Below, piece by piece: positions 26,875-35,422 of a stretch of DNA of 64,000 nt. The first letter of the stretch is position 1. Each line of letters begins with the position of its first letter. The notes below the pieces were generated by a model. The model had not been told where the DNA came from, did no database searches, and was given only the letters and a program-made list of their open reading frames with translations. Origin of the DNA: an uncultured Roseburia sp. (GTDB taxonomy: Bacteria; Bacillota; Clostridia; Lachnospirales; Lachnospiraceae). The stretch is taken from the NCBI GenBank assembly GCA_934292805.1, contig CAKQXQ010000005.1, forward strand, positions 18,602 to 82,601, in the 5' to 3' direction. The translations under genes were made by a program, and so were the position numbers.

Positions 26875-27870
26875 TTACTTTCTTCGTGTGTTTGTAGCCG
26901 GTTTTCGTGGTTTGTTTTTCTTTTCATAGTCTTCGTAAGCTTTTACGATCTTCTGGACAACCGGATGTCTTACAACGTCCTGGCTGGTAAGTTCACAGAT
27001 ACCGATTTCATCTACCTTTTTCAGAACCTTTAAAGCTACATCCAGTCCGGATACTGTTCCCGGGGAGAGATCTTTTTGTGTTGCATCTCCTGTGATCACT
27101 GCCTTAGAGCCAAAACCGATACGTGTTAAAAACATTTTCATCTGTGCCGGTGTGGTGTTCTGAGCTTCGTCAAGAATAATAAAGGCATTATCAAGTGTTC
27201 GTCCACGCATATATGCAAGCGGAGCGACTTCGATCAGGCCCTTTTCCATATTCTTCTGAAAACTTTCTGCTCCCATGATCTGGTATAATGCATCGTAAAG
27301 AGGACGCAGATAAGGGTCAACTTTACTCTGGAGATCTCCCGGAAGAAAACCAAGCTTCTCTCCTGCTTCTATCGCCGGTCTTGTCAGGATGATCCTTCCA
27401 ACCTCCTCGTTCTTAAAAGCTGTGATCGCCATTGCCATTGCGAGATATGTTTTTCCGGTTCCGGCCGGTCCCATACCGAATACGATCATTTTTTTCCTTA
27501 TAGCATCTACATAGTTTTTCTGTCCAATGGTTTTCGGTTTTACCGGTTTTCCGTTGACTGTATGACAGATACAGTCCTTGTCAATCTCCACAAGTGCAGT
27601 TTCTTTTTCTTCTGCAGCAAGGGATAAGGCATAATTTACATTCTGCTCAGTGATCACATTCCCACGTTTGGAAAGCTCTAACAATTGCAGAAATACATTG
27701 GAAGCACTCTGAATCTGCCGTTCGTTACCAACAAGCTTCATGGAATCACCACGAACTACCACAGTTACATTAAGAGTGCGTTCTATTTTTTTTATATATG
27801 CATCAAATTGTCCGAACACATTTGCAATATGCTCAGTAGGTATGTTTAAAGATATTTCAGTCAGACTCAT
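26875..27870 (-). CDS. phoH: PhoH-family ATPase
   Basis: 331 aa. N-terminal KH-like region (about 20-70) and a C-terminal P-loop domain with Walker A GPAGTGKT at 134-141, RPAIEAGEKLGFLPGD near 166-182 and Walker B FIILDEAQNTTPAQMK near 230. PhoH proteins are RNA-associated ATPases linked to YbeY and ribosome maturation; the phosphate-starvation link of the name does not hold generally. Overlaps yqfD by 14 nt. Confidence 0.95.
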   Translation of the reverse strand: MSLTEISLNIPTEHIANVFGQFDAYIKKIERTLNVTVVVRGDSMKLVGNERQIQSASNVFLQLLELSKRGNVITEQNVNYALSLAAEEKETALVEIDKDCICHTVNGKPVKPKTIGQKNYVDAIRKKMIVFGMGPAGTGKTYLAMAMAITAFKNEEVGRIILTRPAIEAGEKLGFLPGDLQSKVDPYLRPLYDALYQIMGAESFQKNMEKGLIEVAPLAYMRGRTLDNAFIILDEAQNTTPAQMKMFLTRIGFGSKAVITGDATQKDLSPGTVSGLDVALKVLKKVDEIGICELTSQDVVRHPVVQKIVKAYEDYEKKNKPRKPATNTRRK

Positions 27871-29104
27871 TCAGTTGCTGCCTTTCTTCACTCGTTATTT
27901 CCAGAATTTCTGTCGGCTGATAAGCTACAATGGATTCAAGTACTTCAACCGTGCCATAAATGACATATTTCTGGTCGCCTTTGTCTATCATAACATTTTT
28001 TTCCAGAATTTGAATACCTTTTTCTTCCAAATTCGAAAGATATTGGGAAAAATGTCTTTCTGCAAGCTCTGTTGCCTCTTCATCGGTATATTTTTTCTCT
28101 TCTATTCGATATTTGTCATAGTCATAACGTAAAAAAGAAACAGGAAGAAAAAAATTATCCGTCATATGAAGTTGAAAAACATGTTCCGATTTTTCATATA
28201 ATCCATCTTTTAACCGGAAAATGGGATTTGTGAAATAATAATTAAGAATACAGAGTCCCCAGTTATGTTCTTTTTCTCCTGTTTTTATTTTATCCTGATA
28301 ATGAAGATTTATTTCATCTGAGTAAGAATACGTAATCGTTGCAAGAATATCTGCATCAGCTCCCGGATAAAGAAATGATACCGTCTCACCATCATCATTT
28401 AAGATCTCAAGGCGTCCACTGACTAACAGATCTCCCTTGGAAACTTCTATTCCCTCTGTGACAAGCGGTGTACCGGTGCGCGTAACGATTGAAAAAATCG
28501 TTCCGTCTTTTCCTGCAACGATATCGCAAGGCCTGCCATCTTCTTTATTGTGAGTTTCATCCGGCATCAGCCGCTCCTGTAATTCTACAGTGAGCCTGGT
28601 TCCGTAAATTTCTACGGAACACCAGATAATATCGGGAAATTCTGTGCGCAGGGAATTTTCTAACTGCTCACAGTCTATGTGACTTTTTTTGCTCCCAAAA
28701 CCGGATTTTTCTGATTGTAAAAAAGTAATGACAGAGTCATCAGTCAGATAAGAATTGCCGATTATTTCAATATTCCATATATAACAGGAACATACATATA
28801 ATAAAGCGGCACAGATAAAAATACCGCAGGCAAACAGCTTATGCTTTCGATAGTGAAAAAGCCAAAATCCAACCCCATATTTTCGTATAATTCTGGCCTT
28901 TGTTTTTGTCTTTTTTAAGAGTGGTTTTAAATTGCGGTATCCATTTACACTGATATAGAAAAAGTAGCCATCAGGTGCCGGTTTCAAGCCCCAGATAAGA
29001 ATATTCCGGTTGCCACACAGATTTAAAAACCGTTCAGGGGCATATCCGGTCAGATGAACATATACGTATCCGCGAAGGTATTTGATCACATGAAAAGTAC
29101 TCAT
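27857..29104 (-). CDS. yqfD: sporulation protein YqfD
   Basis: 415 aa. A cytoplasmic N-terminal part, one transmembrane helix around residues 90-108 (KLFACGIFICAALLYVCSCYIW), and a large extracytoplasmic part with the YqfD pattern GSKKSHIDCEQLENSLRTEFPDIIW near 135-160 and ISKGDLLVSG-like SKGDLLVSG near 223. In Bacillus, YqfD is a mother-cell protein needed for efficient sporulation. Overlaps yqfC (4 nt) and phoH (14 nt), the conserved yqfC-yqfD-phoH order. Confidence 0.92.
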   Translation of the reverse strand: MSTFHVIKYLRGYVYVHLTGYAPERFLNLCGNRNILIWGLKPAPDGYFFYISVNGYRNLKPLLKKTKTKARIIRKYGVGFWLFHYRKHKLFACGIFICAALLYVCSCYIWNIEIIGNSYLTDDSVITFLQSEKSGFGSKKSHIDCEQLENSLRTEFPDIIWCSVEIYGTRLTVELQERLMPDETHNKEDGRPCDIVAGKDGTIFSIVTRTGTPLVTEGIEVSKGDLLVSGRLEILNDDGETVSFLYPGADADILATITYSYSDEINLHYQDKIKTGEKEHNWGLCILNYYFTNPIFRLKDGLYEKSEHVFQLHMTDNFFLPVSFLRYDYDKYRIEEKKYTDEEATELAERHFSQYLSNLEEKGIQILEKNVMIDKGDQKYVIYGTVEVLESIVAYQPTEILEITSEERQQLNESD

Positions 29105-29385
29105 CCGTAGTCGTATTGGATAGAATCAATAAATCCAAAGATTTTCATTTCCTCACTTGTATAGTAGGCAACAGAAAGCTTGGATCCTGATATGGAAATA
29201 CGCTCGGATTTTGTCTGGATTTTGATCATGCTTTCTTCAAGCAGAATGATTCCACGGTAATTCTCAATCAGTATCTCTCTTCGCCCGGTGATCGTAACGA
29301 CGGAGGCACCGAGCATCAGATCCTGTGGAAGTTCCAGATTGTGTACAACTTTTTCACGGATAGAGGATTTATTATGTCTGTTCAT
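29101..29385 (-). CDS. yqfC: sporulation protein YqfC
   Basis: 94 aa soluble beta-rich protein. Family features: ELPQDLMLGASVVTITGRREILIENYRGI at about 17-45 and ISGSKLSVAYYTSEEMKIFGFI near 68-89. Role in spore formation is known only genetically. It overlaps yqfD as ATGA. First gene of the yqfC-yqfD-phoH-ybeY run, beginning about 36 nt after the cytidylyltransferase gene. Confidence 0.93.
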   Translation of the reverse strand: MNRHNKSSIREKVVHNLELPQDLMLGASVVTITGRREILIENYRGIILLEESMIKIQTKSERISISGSKLSVAYYTSEEMKIFGFIDSIQYDYG

Positions 29386-29421
29386 AGTATTAGTCTATGA
29401 AATTTTGACCTGATTATGACA

Positions 29422-30057
29422 TCATCTTTTTTCGAATGGAAAATGAGAGGCACTAAGCTGTTCATAATCTTCCTTTGTATCGATATCAAAAAAATTAGAT
29501 TCATTGCTGACCGGATAACAGAATACGTCAGCCGGGAATTGTTTCATCAGGTATTTTCCGCCCTGCTCGCCTGTAAGAGAAAGAAGCTTCGGACGGTATG
29601 AAATATCAAATATATTCGGATTCCGCCAGATACCGTTACATTCCATGGTACCTATTTTTTTGTCTTGATCCAAGTAAGCAATCAGGAACCGCTCTACTTC
29701 CATGGGGTCTAAAAATGGCTGATCCGCAGTAAAAAAGACGTCGCAGGCAGATGATCCTTTGATGTCTTTTTCTTCTGTATCCAGAGAAAGGATTGCTTTT
29801 TGGATGGAAGAAGCAATCCCTGTATTTTCAGGTTCTTTATTTATCGTGTATGAAATATGGTGCTCTGTACAAAAGGAAATAATTTCATTATCAGAAGCAA
29901 CAACAAGAAGCCTCCATTCTCCGTGTCTTTGACACAGAGAATGGAGCTTCTCAATTGAAATCCGGTACAGAGGTTTATGGTCTATCTCTGCCAGCAGCTT
30001 TTTCCCATGAAAGCGCCTGGAATAGCCGGCTGCCAGCAGTATCAGATTCATTCTCAA
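29422..30057 (-). CDS. MobA-like nucleotidyltransferase, probable molybdenum cofactor cytidylyltransferase
   Basis: 211 aa. GT-A-like NTP transferase: LLAAGYSRRFHGKKLL at 6-21 (nucleotide-binding loop; equivalent of LAAG-S-RMG--K) and FFTADQPFLDP near 111-121 (metal-binding D-Q/MP). In this position, overlapping the molybdenum subunit gene by 4 nt, it most likely makes molybdopterin cytosine dinucleotide for the xanthine dehydrogenase-type enzyme (MocA role). CTP versus GTP preference cannot be read safely from sequence. Confidence 0.82.
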   Translation of the reverse strand: MRMNLILLAAGYSRRFHGKKLLAEIDHKPLYRISIEKLHSLCQRHGEWRLLVVASDNEIISFCTEHHISYTINKEPENTGIASSIQKAILSLDTEEKDIKGSSACDVFFTADQPFLDPMEVERFLIAYLDQDKKIGTMECNGIWRNPNIFDISYRPKLLSLTGEQGGKYLMKQFPADVFCYPVSNESNFFDIDTKEDYEQLSASHFPFEKR

Positions 30058-32327
30058 ATGACATGCATTCCTTTCAGGATTTTTTCCGGAGTGATCGGAA
30101 GTTCATTGAACCAGACATCTGTAGCGTTATGGATTGCATGCGCGATAGCCGGAGCAGGTGTATTGATAACAATCTCTCCGATTGATTTGGCACCATAAGG
30201 TCCGGTTGGTTCATAACTGCTCTCGAATTCAACGCGTATCCTGTCAAAATCAAGACGTGTTGGTATTTTATACTGCATGAAAGAATTGGAAAGGTTCACA
30301 CCTTTTTCGTTATACCAGATATCCTCATAGAGTGTCATGCCAATTCCCTGAAGAAGACCGCCTTCTGTCTGGACTCTTGCCAGATTTGTATTAACAACCG
30401 TTCCACAGTCAACACAGGCAGCATAATCCAGTAATTCAATACTTCCTGTAAGCGGATCTACTTCTACTTCTGCACAGGCTGCCATAAATGGTGGTGGAGA
30501 AACCGGAGAACTGTGGCTGTAAGTTACCTCCAGAGCAATCTCATTATTCGCCATGGATGCAGTGGCAAGATCAAACAGGGAAATTTCTTTTTCCTGTTCC
30601 ACACAGAAAATACGTTTTCCATCAAATTCGAGAGAAGATGCATCAACAGAAAGCTTTTTTGAAGCAAGTTCAAACATTTTCTCTTTCAGAAGTTCAGCAG
30701 CTTTTACAGCTGCCATACCGGTCAGGTAAGTGGTACTGGAAGCATAGGAACCGGAATCGTAAGGTGATGTATCTGTATCTACGCCATAAACAGCAATGTT
30801 ATCAATATCTGTTTCAAGTGTATCTGCAACAAACTGAGCAATGATCGTATCACAGCCGGTACCCATATCGGTACAGCCGATGATCACGTTATAGAAGCCT
30901 TCATCACTGAGCTTGATTGTTACAGATCCGACATCTAAATTGGAAATGGCAGATCCCTGCATGGCAAGAGCCATTCCGAGTCCACGTATTTTGCCATCCG
31001 GCATGACACGTCTTAAAGGTTTATCCTGCCATCCGATCATTTCAGAAGCCTTTTTTAAGCATTCTTCCAATTTACAGCTGTTTGCAGTTTCTCCATAATA
31101 AGCAGGCATAACATCCCCTTCGTGGGTCATATTCATATAACGGATTTCGGATGGATCCATATGAAGTCTGTCAGCAAGGCGGTTTACCATAGATTCGACT
31201 GCAAAAATACCCTGTGTTGCACCATATCCGCGGTATGCACCCGCAGACATGTGGTTGGTATATACTACATCATACCGGAAGCGGAAGGCATCCGTCTGAT
31301 AAAGTGGGATGGATTTGTGTCCGCTAAGTCCCACCGTTGTCGGACCGTGCTCTCCGAATGCACCGGTATTAGACAGCGTGTATACATCAAGTGCGTGTAT
31401 TTTTCCGGTACTGTCAGCACCGAGTTTTACTGTAACTTCCATTTCGTGACGCGGGGAAGATGCAATTAAGGATTCTTTTCTTGTAAAAATGATCTTTGCC
31501 GGTTTGCCGGTGAGCATAGTTACGATCGCAGGATATACTTCTGCAACAACCGTCTGTTTGGCACCAAAACCGCCACCGATTCTCGGTTTGATCACACGGA
31601 TCCTGGATTTTGGAATATCCAGAGCATTTGCAAGAATTCTTCTCACATGGAATGGAATCTGTGTTGAGGATAAAATATTAAGGCGTCCGTATGTATCCAT
31701 ATAGGTCGTTGTACGGAAGGTTTCCATCATTGCCTGCTGTACTGCTTTTACGTGGAAGGTTTCTTCCATCACAATCTCACAGTTATCCATTACAGCATCG
31801 ACATCACCACTTCCCTCGAGACCGGAAGCACAGAGATTTCGTTTGTTATCTGCACCAACCGGGCACAAAGACTTCCAGTCTTCCTCCGGATGTACAAGAA
31901 TTGGATTGTCTTTTGCGGTATGATAGTCAAGAACAGGTTCTAATACCTGATATTTTACTTTGATCATTTTAAGTGCACGGTCAATCGCTGCTTCATCTGT
32001 TCCGGCAACGATAGCTACTGCATCACCGACAAAGCGGACACGCTGATCCAAGATATAGCGGTCGTATGGGCTCGGTTCAGGAAATGACTGGCCAGCCATT
32101 GTAAATCTGCGTTTTGGAACATCTTTGTATGTTAAAATACATTCAATCCCGTTTTGCTTTAATGCATTTTCAGTCTTTATCTCTTCAATGAGTGCATGTG
32201 CATAAGGACTTCTTAAGACCTTTACGATCAGACAGTCCTTCGGGGCTAAATCATCCATATAAACCGGTTTTCCGGTTACTAATGCCATGGCGTCTTTCTT
32301 CATGACAGGTGCGTTTACGTATTTCAT
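30054..32327 (-). CDS. xanthine dehydrogenase-type enzyme, molybdenum-binding subunit
   Basis: 757 aa. Large subunit of a molybdenum hydroxylase that oxidises purines or another aromatic N-heterocycle or aldehyde. Seen: GKPVYMDDL near 19 and VRFVGDAVAIVAG near 92 (aldehyde oxidase a/b hammerhead domain), PRIGGGFGAKQ near 247-257, AGAYRGYGATQG near 357 and the catalytic glutamate region GPYGAKSIGE near 716-725. Full length. It forms an operon with the iron-sulfur and FAD subunits upstream and a cytidylyltransferase downstream. Substrate is inferred as a purine partly because xpt lies nearby. Confidence 0.88.
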   Translation of the reverse strand: MKYVNAPVMKKDAMALVTGKPVYMDDLAPKDCLIVKVLRSPYAHALIEEIKTENALKQNGIECILTYKDVPKRRFTMAGQSFPEPSPYDRYILDQRVRFVGDAVAIVAGTDEAAIDRALKMIKVKYQVLEPVLDYHTAKDNPILVHPEEDWKSLCPVGADNKRNLCASGLEGSGDVDAVMDNCEIVMEETFHVKAVQQAMMETFRTTTYMDTYGRLNILSSTQIPFHVRRILANALDIPKSRIRVIKPRIGGGFGAKQTVVAEVYPAIVTMLTGKPAKIIFTRKESLIASSPRHEMEVTVKLGADSTGKIHALDVYTLSNTGAFGEHGPTTVGLSGHKSIPLYQTDAFRFRYDVVYTNHMSAGAYRGYGATQGIFAVESMVNRLADRLHMDPSEIRYMNMTHEGDVMPAYYGETANSCKLEECLKKASEMIGWQDKPLRRVMPDGKIRGLGMALAMQGSAISNLDVGSVTIKLSDEGFYNVIIGCTDMGTGCDTIIAQFVADTLETDIDNIAVYGVDTDTSPYDSGSYASSTTYLTGMAAVKAAELLKEKMFELASKKLSVDASSLEFDGKRIFCVEQEKEISLFDLATASMANNEIALEVTYSHSSPVSPPPFMAACAEVEVDPLTGSIELLDYAACVDCGTVVNTNLARVQTEGGLLQGIGMTLYEDIWYNEKGVNLSNSFMQYKIPTRLDFDRIRVEFESSYEPTGPYGAKSIGEIVINTPAPAIAHAIHNATDVWFNELPITPEKILKGMHVI

Positions 32328-32348
32328 GCTCTTTCTCTCCTGCTATTC

Positions 32349-32819
32349 TTACTTTTCTTCGGAAATCTGTTGGTTACGGTTCAGATAGTTTTTGATCGCA
32401 CGAAGCTGGCTTTCATAGCCGCTGCAACGGCAAAGATTACCGGAAAGATATTCTTTGATCTCCTGTTCTGACGGATCTGTAAGTTCATCTTCCATGGCAA
32501 GTACATTCATAATAAAGCCAGGATTACAGAACCCGCACTGCTCACCACCCTGGTTGGCAAGGAATGTTCCAAATTCCTCTGCACGCCCAGAAACACCTTC
32601 CAAGGTTGTGATATGTGTACCGTCAGCTCTTGCAGCAAGAATGGAACAGGATAAAACAGGTTTCTTATCCATCCACACCGTACAGAGTCCGCAATTGGAT
32701 GTTTCACATCCTCTTTTCACGCTGTAGCAGCCCATTTGTCTGACAAATTCAAGAAGGGGAAGATCCGGATTTATTTCTTCAATGATTTCTTTTTCATTTA
32801 GCCACAGATGTATTTTCAT
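32349..32819 (-). CDS. xanthine dehydrogenase-type enzyme, 2Fe-2S subunit
   Basis: 156 aa. Two [2Fe-2S] clusters: plant-ferredoxin type (GCETSNCGLC near 38-47 plus a downstream Cys in PVLSC near 57) and the alpha-helical type (QCGFCNPGFIMN near 95 and NLCRCSGYE near 130). It passes electrons from the molybdenum centre to FAD. The gene overlaps the FAD subunit by one base and precedes the molybdenum subunit by 21 nt. Confidence 0.95.
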   Translation of the reverse strand: MKIHLWLNEKEIIEEINPDLPLLEFVRQMGCYSVKRGCETSNCGLCTVWMDKKPVLSCSILAARADGTHITTLEGVSGRAEEFGTFLANQGGEQCGFCNPGFIMNVLAMEDELTDPSEQEIKEYLSGNLCRCSGYESQLRAIKNYLNRNQQISEEK

Positions 32820-33607
32820 TATGCATTACCTCCAAAAGTAAGAATGTTGTTGGAAGCAAGTGCTCTTTTTACAAGAACACCCGCAATGTGCTCCCGGTAT
32901 TTTGCACTGCCTCTGCGGTTGCTTCCGAAAGTAAAATCATCCTGAATCTGTCGGATAAAGGAATCCACATCTGCAATTACACTAAGGTCATAATCCTTTA
33001 CGGCAGCCTTCACAGGTCTGGCACCGATGCTGATGCGAAGCCTGTTGGGATATTCGGATACTGCAACTGCAAGTACCGGGAAATCAGTAGCCGTGTTCCT
33101 CTGGGAAAGATAGGTGACCTTTAAAGGAACTTTTTTCACATGGACGGCTACCAGAATATCATTATCGTATTTCTGGTCAATAAACTGGTCAACAGGCATC
33201 ATTCCGGCATGGTAGAGTTCTACATAGCTGTCTAATGCTGCAAAAAGTGTCAGGACATCGGAAAAACCGAATCTGCCGTAGATGCTTCCTCCAACGGTCG
33301 CACAGTTTCGAAACTGCACGCCTACAATATGACGTACGCTTTCTTTTACGGCACCAAAGGTATATTGATTCAGTCCTGTGTGAGTTTCCAGATCACGCAG
33401 CGTTACCATGCAGCCAATAATAAACTCATCTTCTGTTTCTTCAATCGTATTAAGTCCAAGATTACAAAGGTCAATGGCAGTCATGAGGTTTCTGTCGCCA
33501 ATTTTTAACCACAGACCACCGCCTATAATGTGGTTTGTTTTTTTCTGGTTCAGTTCGTATGCTTCCTCCAGGCTTAAAACCTTTCGGTATTCCTTGATTC
33601 GTAACAT
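32819..33607 (-). CDS. xanthine dehydrogenase-type enzyme, FAD-binding subunit
   Basis: 262 aa. PCMH-like FAD-binding subunit: IIGGGLWLKIGDR near 27-39, RNCATVGGSIYGRFGFSDVLTLFAALD near 98-125 (flavin pyrophosphate binding) and a CO dehydrogenase flavoprotein C-terminal domain with RISIGARPVKA near 191. Slightly shorter than the usual 280-295 aa. It starts 11 nt after rlmH. Confidence 0.92.
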   Translation of the reverse strand: MLRIKEYRKVLSLEEAYELNQKKTNHIIGGGLWLKIGDRNLMTAIDLCNLGLNTIEETEDEFIIGCMVTLRDLETHTGLNQYTFGAVKESVRHIVGVQFRNCATVGGSIYGRFGFSDVLTLFAALDSYVELYHAGMMPVDQFIDQKYDNDILVAVHVKKVPLKVTYLSQRNTATDFPVLAVAVSEYPNRLRISIGARPVKAAVKDYDLSVIADVDSFIRQIQDDFTFGSNRRGSAKYREHIAGVLVKRALASNNILTFGGNA

Positions 33608-33618
33608 AATGCCTCCTG

Positions 33619-34098
33619 TTATTTGTGGTAAGGTTCATGATTCATAATGCGATAGCTTCTGTAAATCTGTTCAGATAATATCACACGCATCAGCTGGTGT
33701 GGAAATGTCATTTTTGAAAAACTGAGTTTATAGTCTGCCCGGTTTAATATCCTGTCAGACAGCCCAAGAGAGCCACCGATCACAAATATAATATGGCTTG
33801 TGCCGGATGTGCCAAGGGATTCTAATTTCCCGGACAACTGTACGGAATCCAGCTGCTTCCCGTCAATTGCGAGTGCAATGACATAGGAGCTGTCTTTCAG
33901 ATACTTCTCCATACGATCTGCTTCTTTGTTTTTGATCATAGTTTCTTCTGTATCACTTGCATGATCCGGTGTCTTCTCATCTGCCACTTCTATGATTTCA
34001 AATTTGCAGTAGCGGCTCAAACGTTTTTCATATTCAGCTATCGCATCTCTGTAAAATTTTTCTTTGATTTTTCCTACACATAAAATTGTTATTCTCAT
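33619..34098 (-). CDS. rlmH: 23S rRNA (pseudouridine1915-N3)-methyltransferase RlmH
   Basis: 159 aa SPOUT methyltransferase acting on helix 69 of 23S rRNA. Typical start ITILCVGKIKEKFYRDAIAEYEKRLSRYCK, SAM-binding knot with FVIGGSLGLSD near 105-115, and the end MTFPHQLMRVILSEQIYRSYRI. Length is exactly that of the family. It is first in the operon that continues into the molybdenum hydroxylase genes, with a promoter immediately upstream. Confidence 0.97.
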   Translation of the reverse strand: MRITILCVGKIKEKFYRDAIAEYEKRLSRYCKFEIIEVADEKTPDHASDTEETMIKNKEADRMEKYLKDSSYVIALAIDGKQLDSVQLSGKLESLGTSGTSHIIFVIGGSLGLSDRILNRADYKLSFSKMTFPHQLMRVILSEQIYRSYRIMNHEPYHK

Positions 34099-34106
34099 AG
34101 CATAAA

Positions 34107-34136
34107 ATTATATCACATTTTCATTGCCGAGGTCTA
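34107..34136 (-). promoter_or_regulatory. promoter for rlmH and the molybdenum hydroxylase operon
   Basis: Minus strand TATAAT at 34107-34112 preceded by TG one base away (extended -10), with TAGACC 18 bp upstream (34131-34136). The start codon of rlmH is only about 10 nt downstream, so the leader would be nearly absent. It overlaps the plus-strand promoter at 34124-34152. Confidence 0.5.
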
Positions 34137-34152
34137 GCAAATCGCCTATAAT
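34124..34152 (+). promoter_or_regulatory. sigma-A-type promoter for the 155-aa membrane protein
   Basis: TTGCCG at 34124-34129, 17-bp spacer, TATAAT at 34147-34152, followed by a short leader and AGGAAG before the ATG at 34185. The -35 overlaps the -35 region of the divergent rlmH promoter. Confidence 0.7.
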
Positions 34153-34184
34153 AATTGTAGAAAAATGAAAGTAGGAAGAGAAAA

Positions 34185-34652
34185 ATGAAAGTTTACGTTT
34201 CAAAAGAGTCGAAAAAAAAGGACACAAAAGAAACTGCACAGGCATTTCTGATCGTAAGTATCGCCGGTTTTGTTGTACTTATCCTGTTTGCAGCAGGAGT
34301 TTTGCCGATCCATATGGCAGATTACATGAAGATCATGATGTCAGTTGTGTTTGGGGTTATGTGTGTGATCTTTTTTGTGATCGGCATTACCTCTTTACGT
34401 CAGGTCAAAACACTGGAAGCACAGGCAATAACAGAAGGTTCTCTTGAAAAAGAAATCCATGACTGGTTTATGGATTCATTCGCAAAGCAGCTTAGGGAAA
34501 ACTTTGCCGGTGAGGATGATCTGTCGAAGGAAGATCTGTATTTTAAGCGATATGAGAAGATGTCTGCTTATATTGGAGAAAAATACCCGGATCTGAATGA
34601 ACTGTTTTTAGATCATATGGTTGAACAGCTTTATGCAGAAATTTTTGAATAA
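34185..34652 (+). CDS. uncharacterised membrane protein
   Basis: 155 aa. A short basic N-terminus, two transmembrane helices (about 20-40 and 48-70) separated by a short loop with HMADYMK, then an acidic cytoplasmic or external helical domain of 85 residues rich in Glu, Asp and Leu (EDDLSKEDLYFKRYEKMSAYIGEKYPDLNELFLDHMVEQLYAEIF). No family recognised with confidence. It has a good promoter and ribosome site (AGGAAG), and reads away from rlmH; xpt follows 104 nt later in the same direction. Confidence 0.8.
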   Translation: MKVYVSKESKKKDTKETAQAFLIVSIAGFVVLILFAAGVLPIHMADYMKIMMSVVFGVMCVIFFVIGITSLRQVKTLEAQAITEGSLEKEIHDWFMDSFAKQLRENFAGEDDLSKEDLYFKRYEKMSAYIGEKYPDLNELFLDHMVEQLYAEIFE

Positions 34653-34756
34653 AATACGAATTAGACTTTTTTTGCATATACAAATATGTTAAAATGAAAA
34701 AAGCATGTATCAATTAGAAGAAAACGATACAAATTATACGTTTATGAGGTGACATT

Positions 34757-35341
34757 GTGAAAGAACTCGAAGAGAAAATTTTAAAAGAGGGACATGCCCT
34801 GTCAGAAAGTATATTAAAGGTGGATGGATTTATTAATCATCAGGTGGATCCGGTTCTTATGCAGCAGATCGGGGATGCATTTGCAGACCATTTTGAAAAT
34901 CGTGGTATCACAAAGGTTGTAACAATTGAAAGTTCCGGTATTGCACCGGCACTTATGACAGCAATTGCCCTTAAGGTTCCGATGATCATTTTAAAGAAAC
35001 AGCCTTCAAAGGTATTGAATGATAATTTACTCCAGACGGTTGTAACATCATTTACAAAGGGAACAAGTTATCAGCTGACGTTGTCCCATCAGTTTATCGA
35101 TAAAGACGATAATGTACTTATTATAGATGATTTTCTTGCAAATGGAGAAGCTGCGAGCGGTGCTATCCGTTTGTTAGGTGAGGCAGGAGCTGCTGTTGCA
35201 GGTGTTGGTATTCTGATTGAGAAATCATTCCAGCCAGGAAGAGATAAATTAAATGCCCAGGGCGTAGAGGTATATTCGCTGGCAAGAGTCAGCAAACTCG
35301 GAAAAGATTTGATCGAATTTATTCCGGAAGAAAATGAATAG
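34757..35341 (+). CDS. xpt: xanthine phosphoribosyltransferase
   Basis: 194 aa. Salvages xanthine to XMP using PRPP. The PRPP-binding motif VLIIDDFLANGEAASG is at about 118-133 and the N-terminal VDGFINHQVDP-LMQQIG and VTIESSGIAPALMTA are typical of Xpt. The start is a GTG at 34757 with GAGGTG just upstream. The xpt of Bacillus is controlled by a guanine riboswitch, but I find no purine aptamer in the 104 nt before this gene. It ends in a clear terminator. Confidence 0.95.
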   Translation: MKELEEKILKEGHALSESILKVDGFINHQVDPVLMQQIGDAFADHFENRGITKVVTIESSGIAPALMTAIALKVPMIILKKQPSKVLNDNLLQTVVTSFTKGTSYQLTLSHQFIDKDDNVLIIDDFLANGEAASGAIRLLGEAGAAVAGVGILIEKSFQPGRDKLNAQGVEVYSLARVSKLGKDLIEFIPEENE

Positions 35342-35355
35342 TCATCTTTATTAGT

Positions 35356-35390
35356 AAAAAAATGCTCAGATTTATCTGAGCATTTTTCTT
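35356..35390. terminator. bidirectional terminator between xpt and the TPR gene
   Basis: Stem AATGCTCAGAT (35361-35371) with its exact complement (35374-35384), A-run before and T-run after, between convergent genes. Confidence 0.9.
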
Positions 35391-35422
35391 TTGCAATATA
35401 GTTACCTGACCTGGCGAAACAA

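Noticed and set aside
34653..34756. Possible guanine riboswitch before xpt
   Set aside because: The gap shows only a weak 6-bp hairpin; no conserved purine-aptamer loops are visible.
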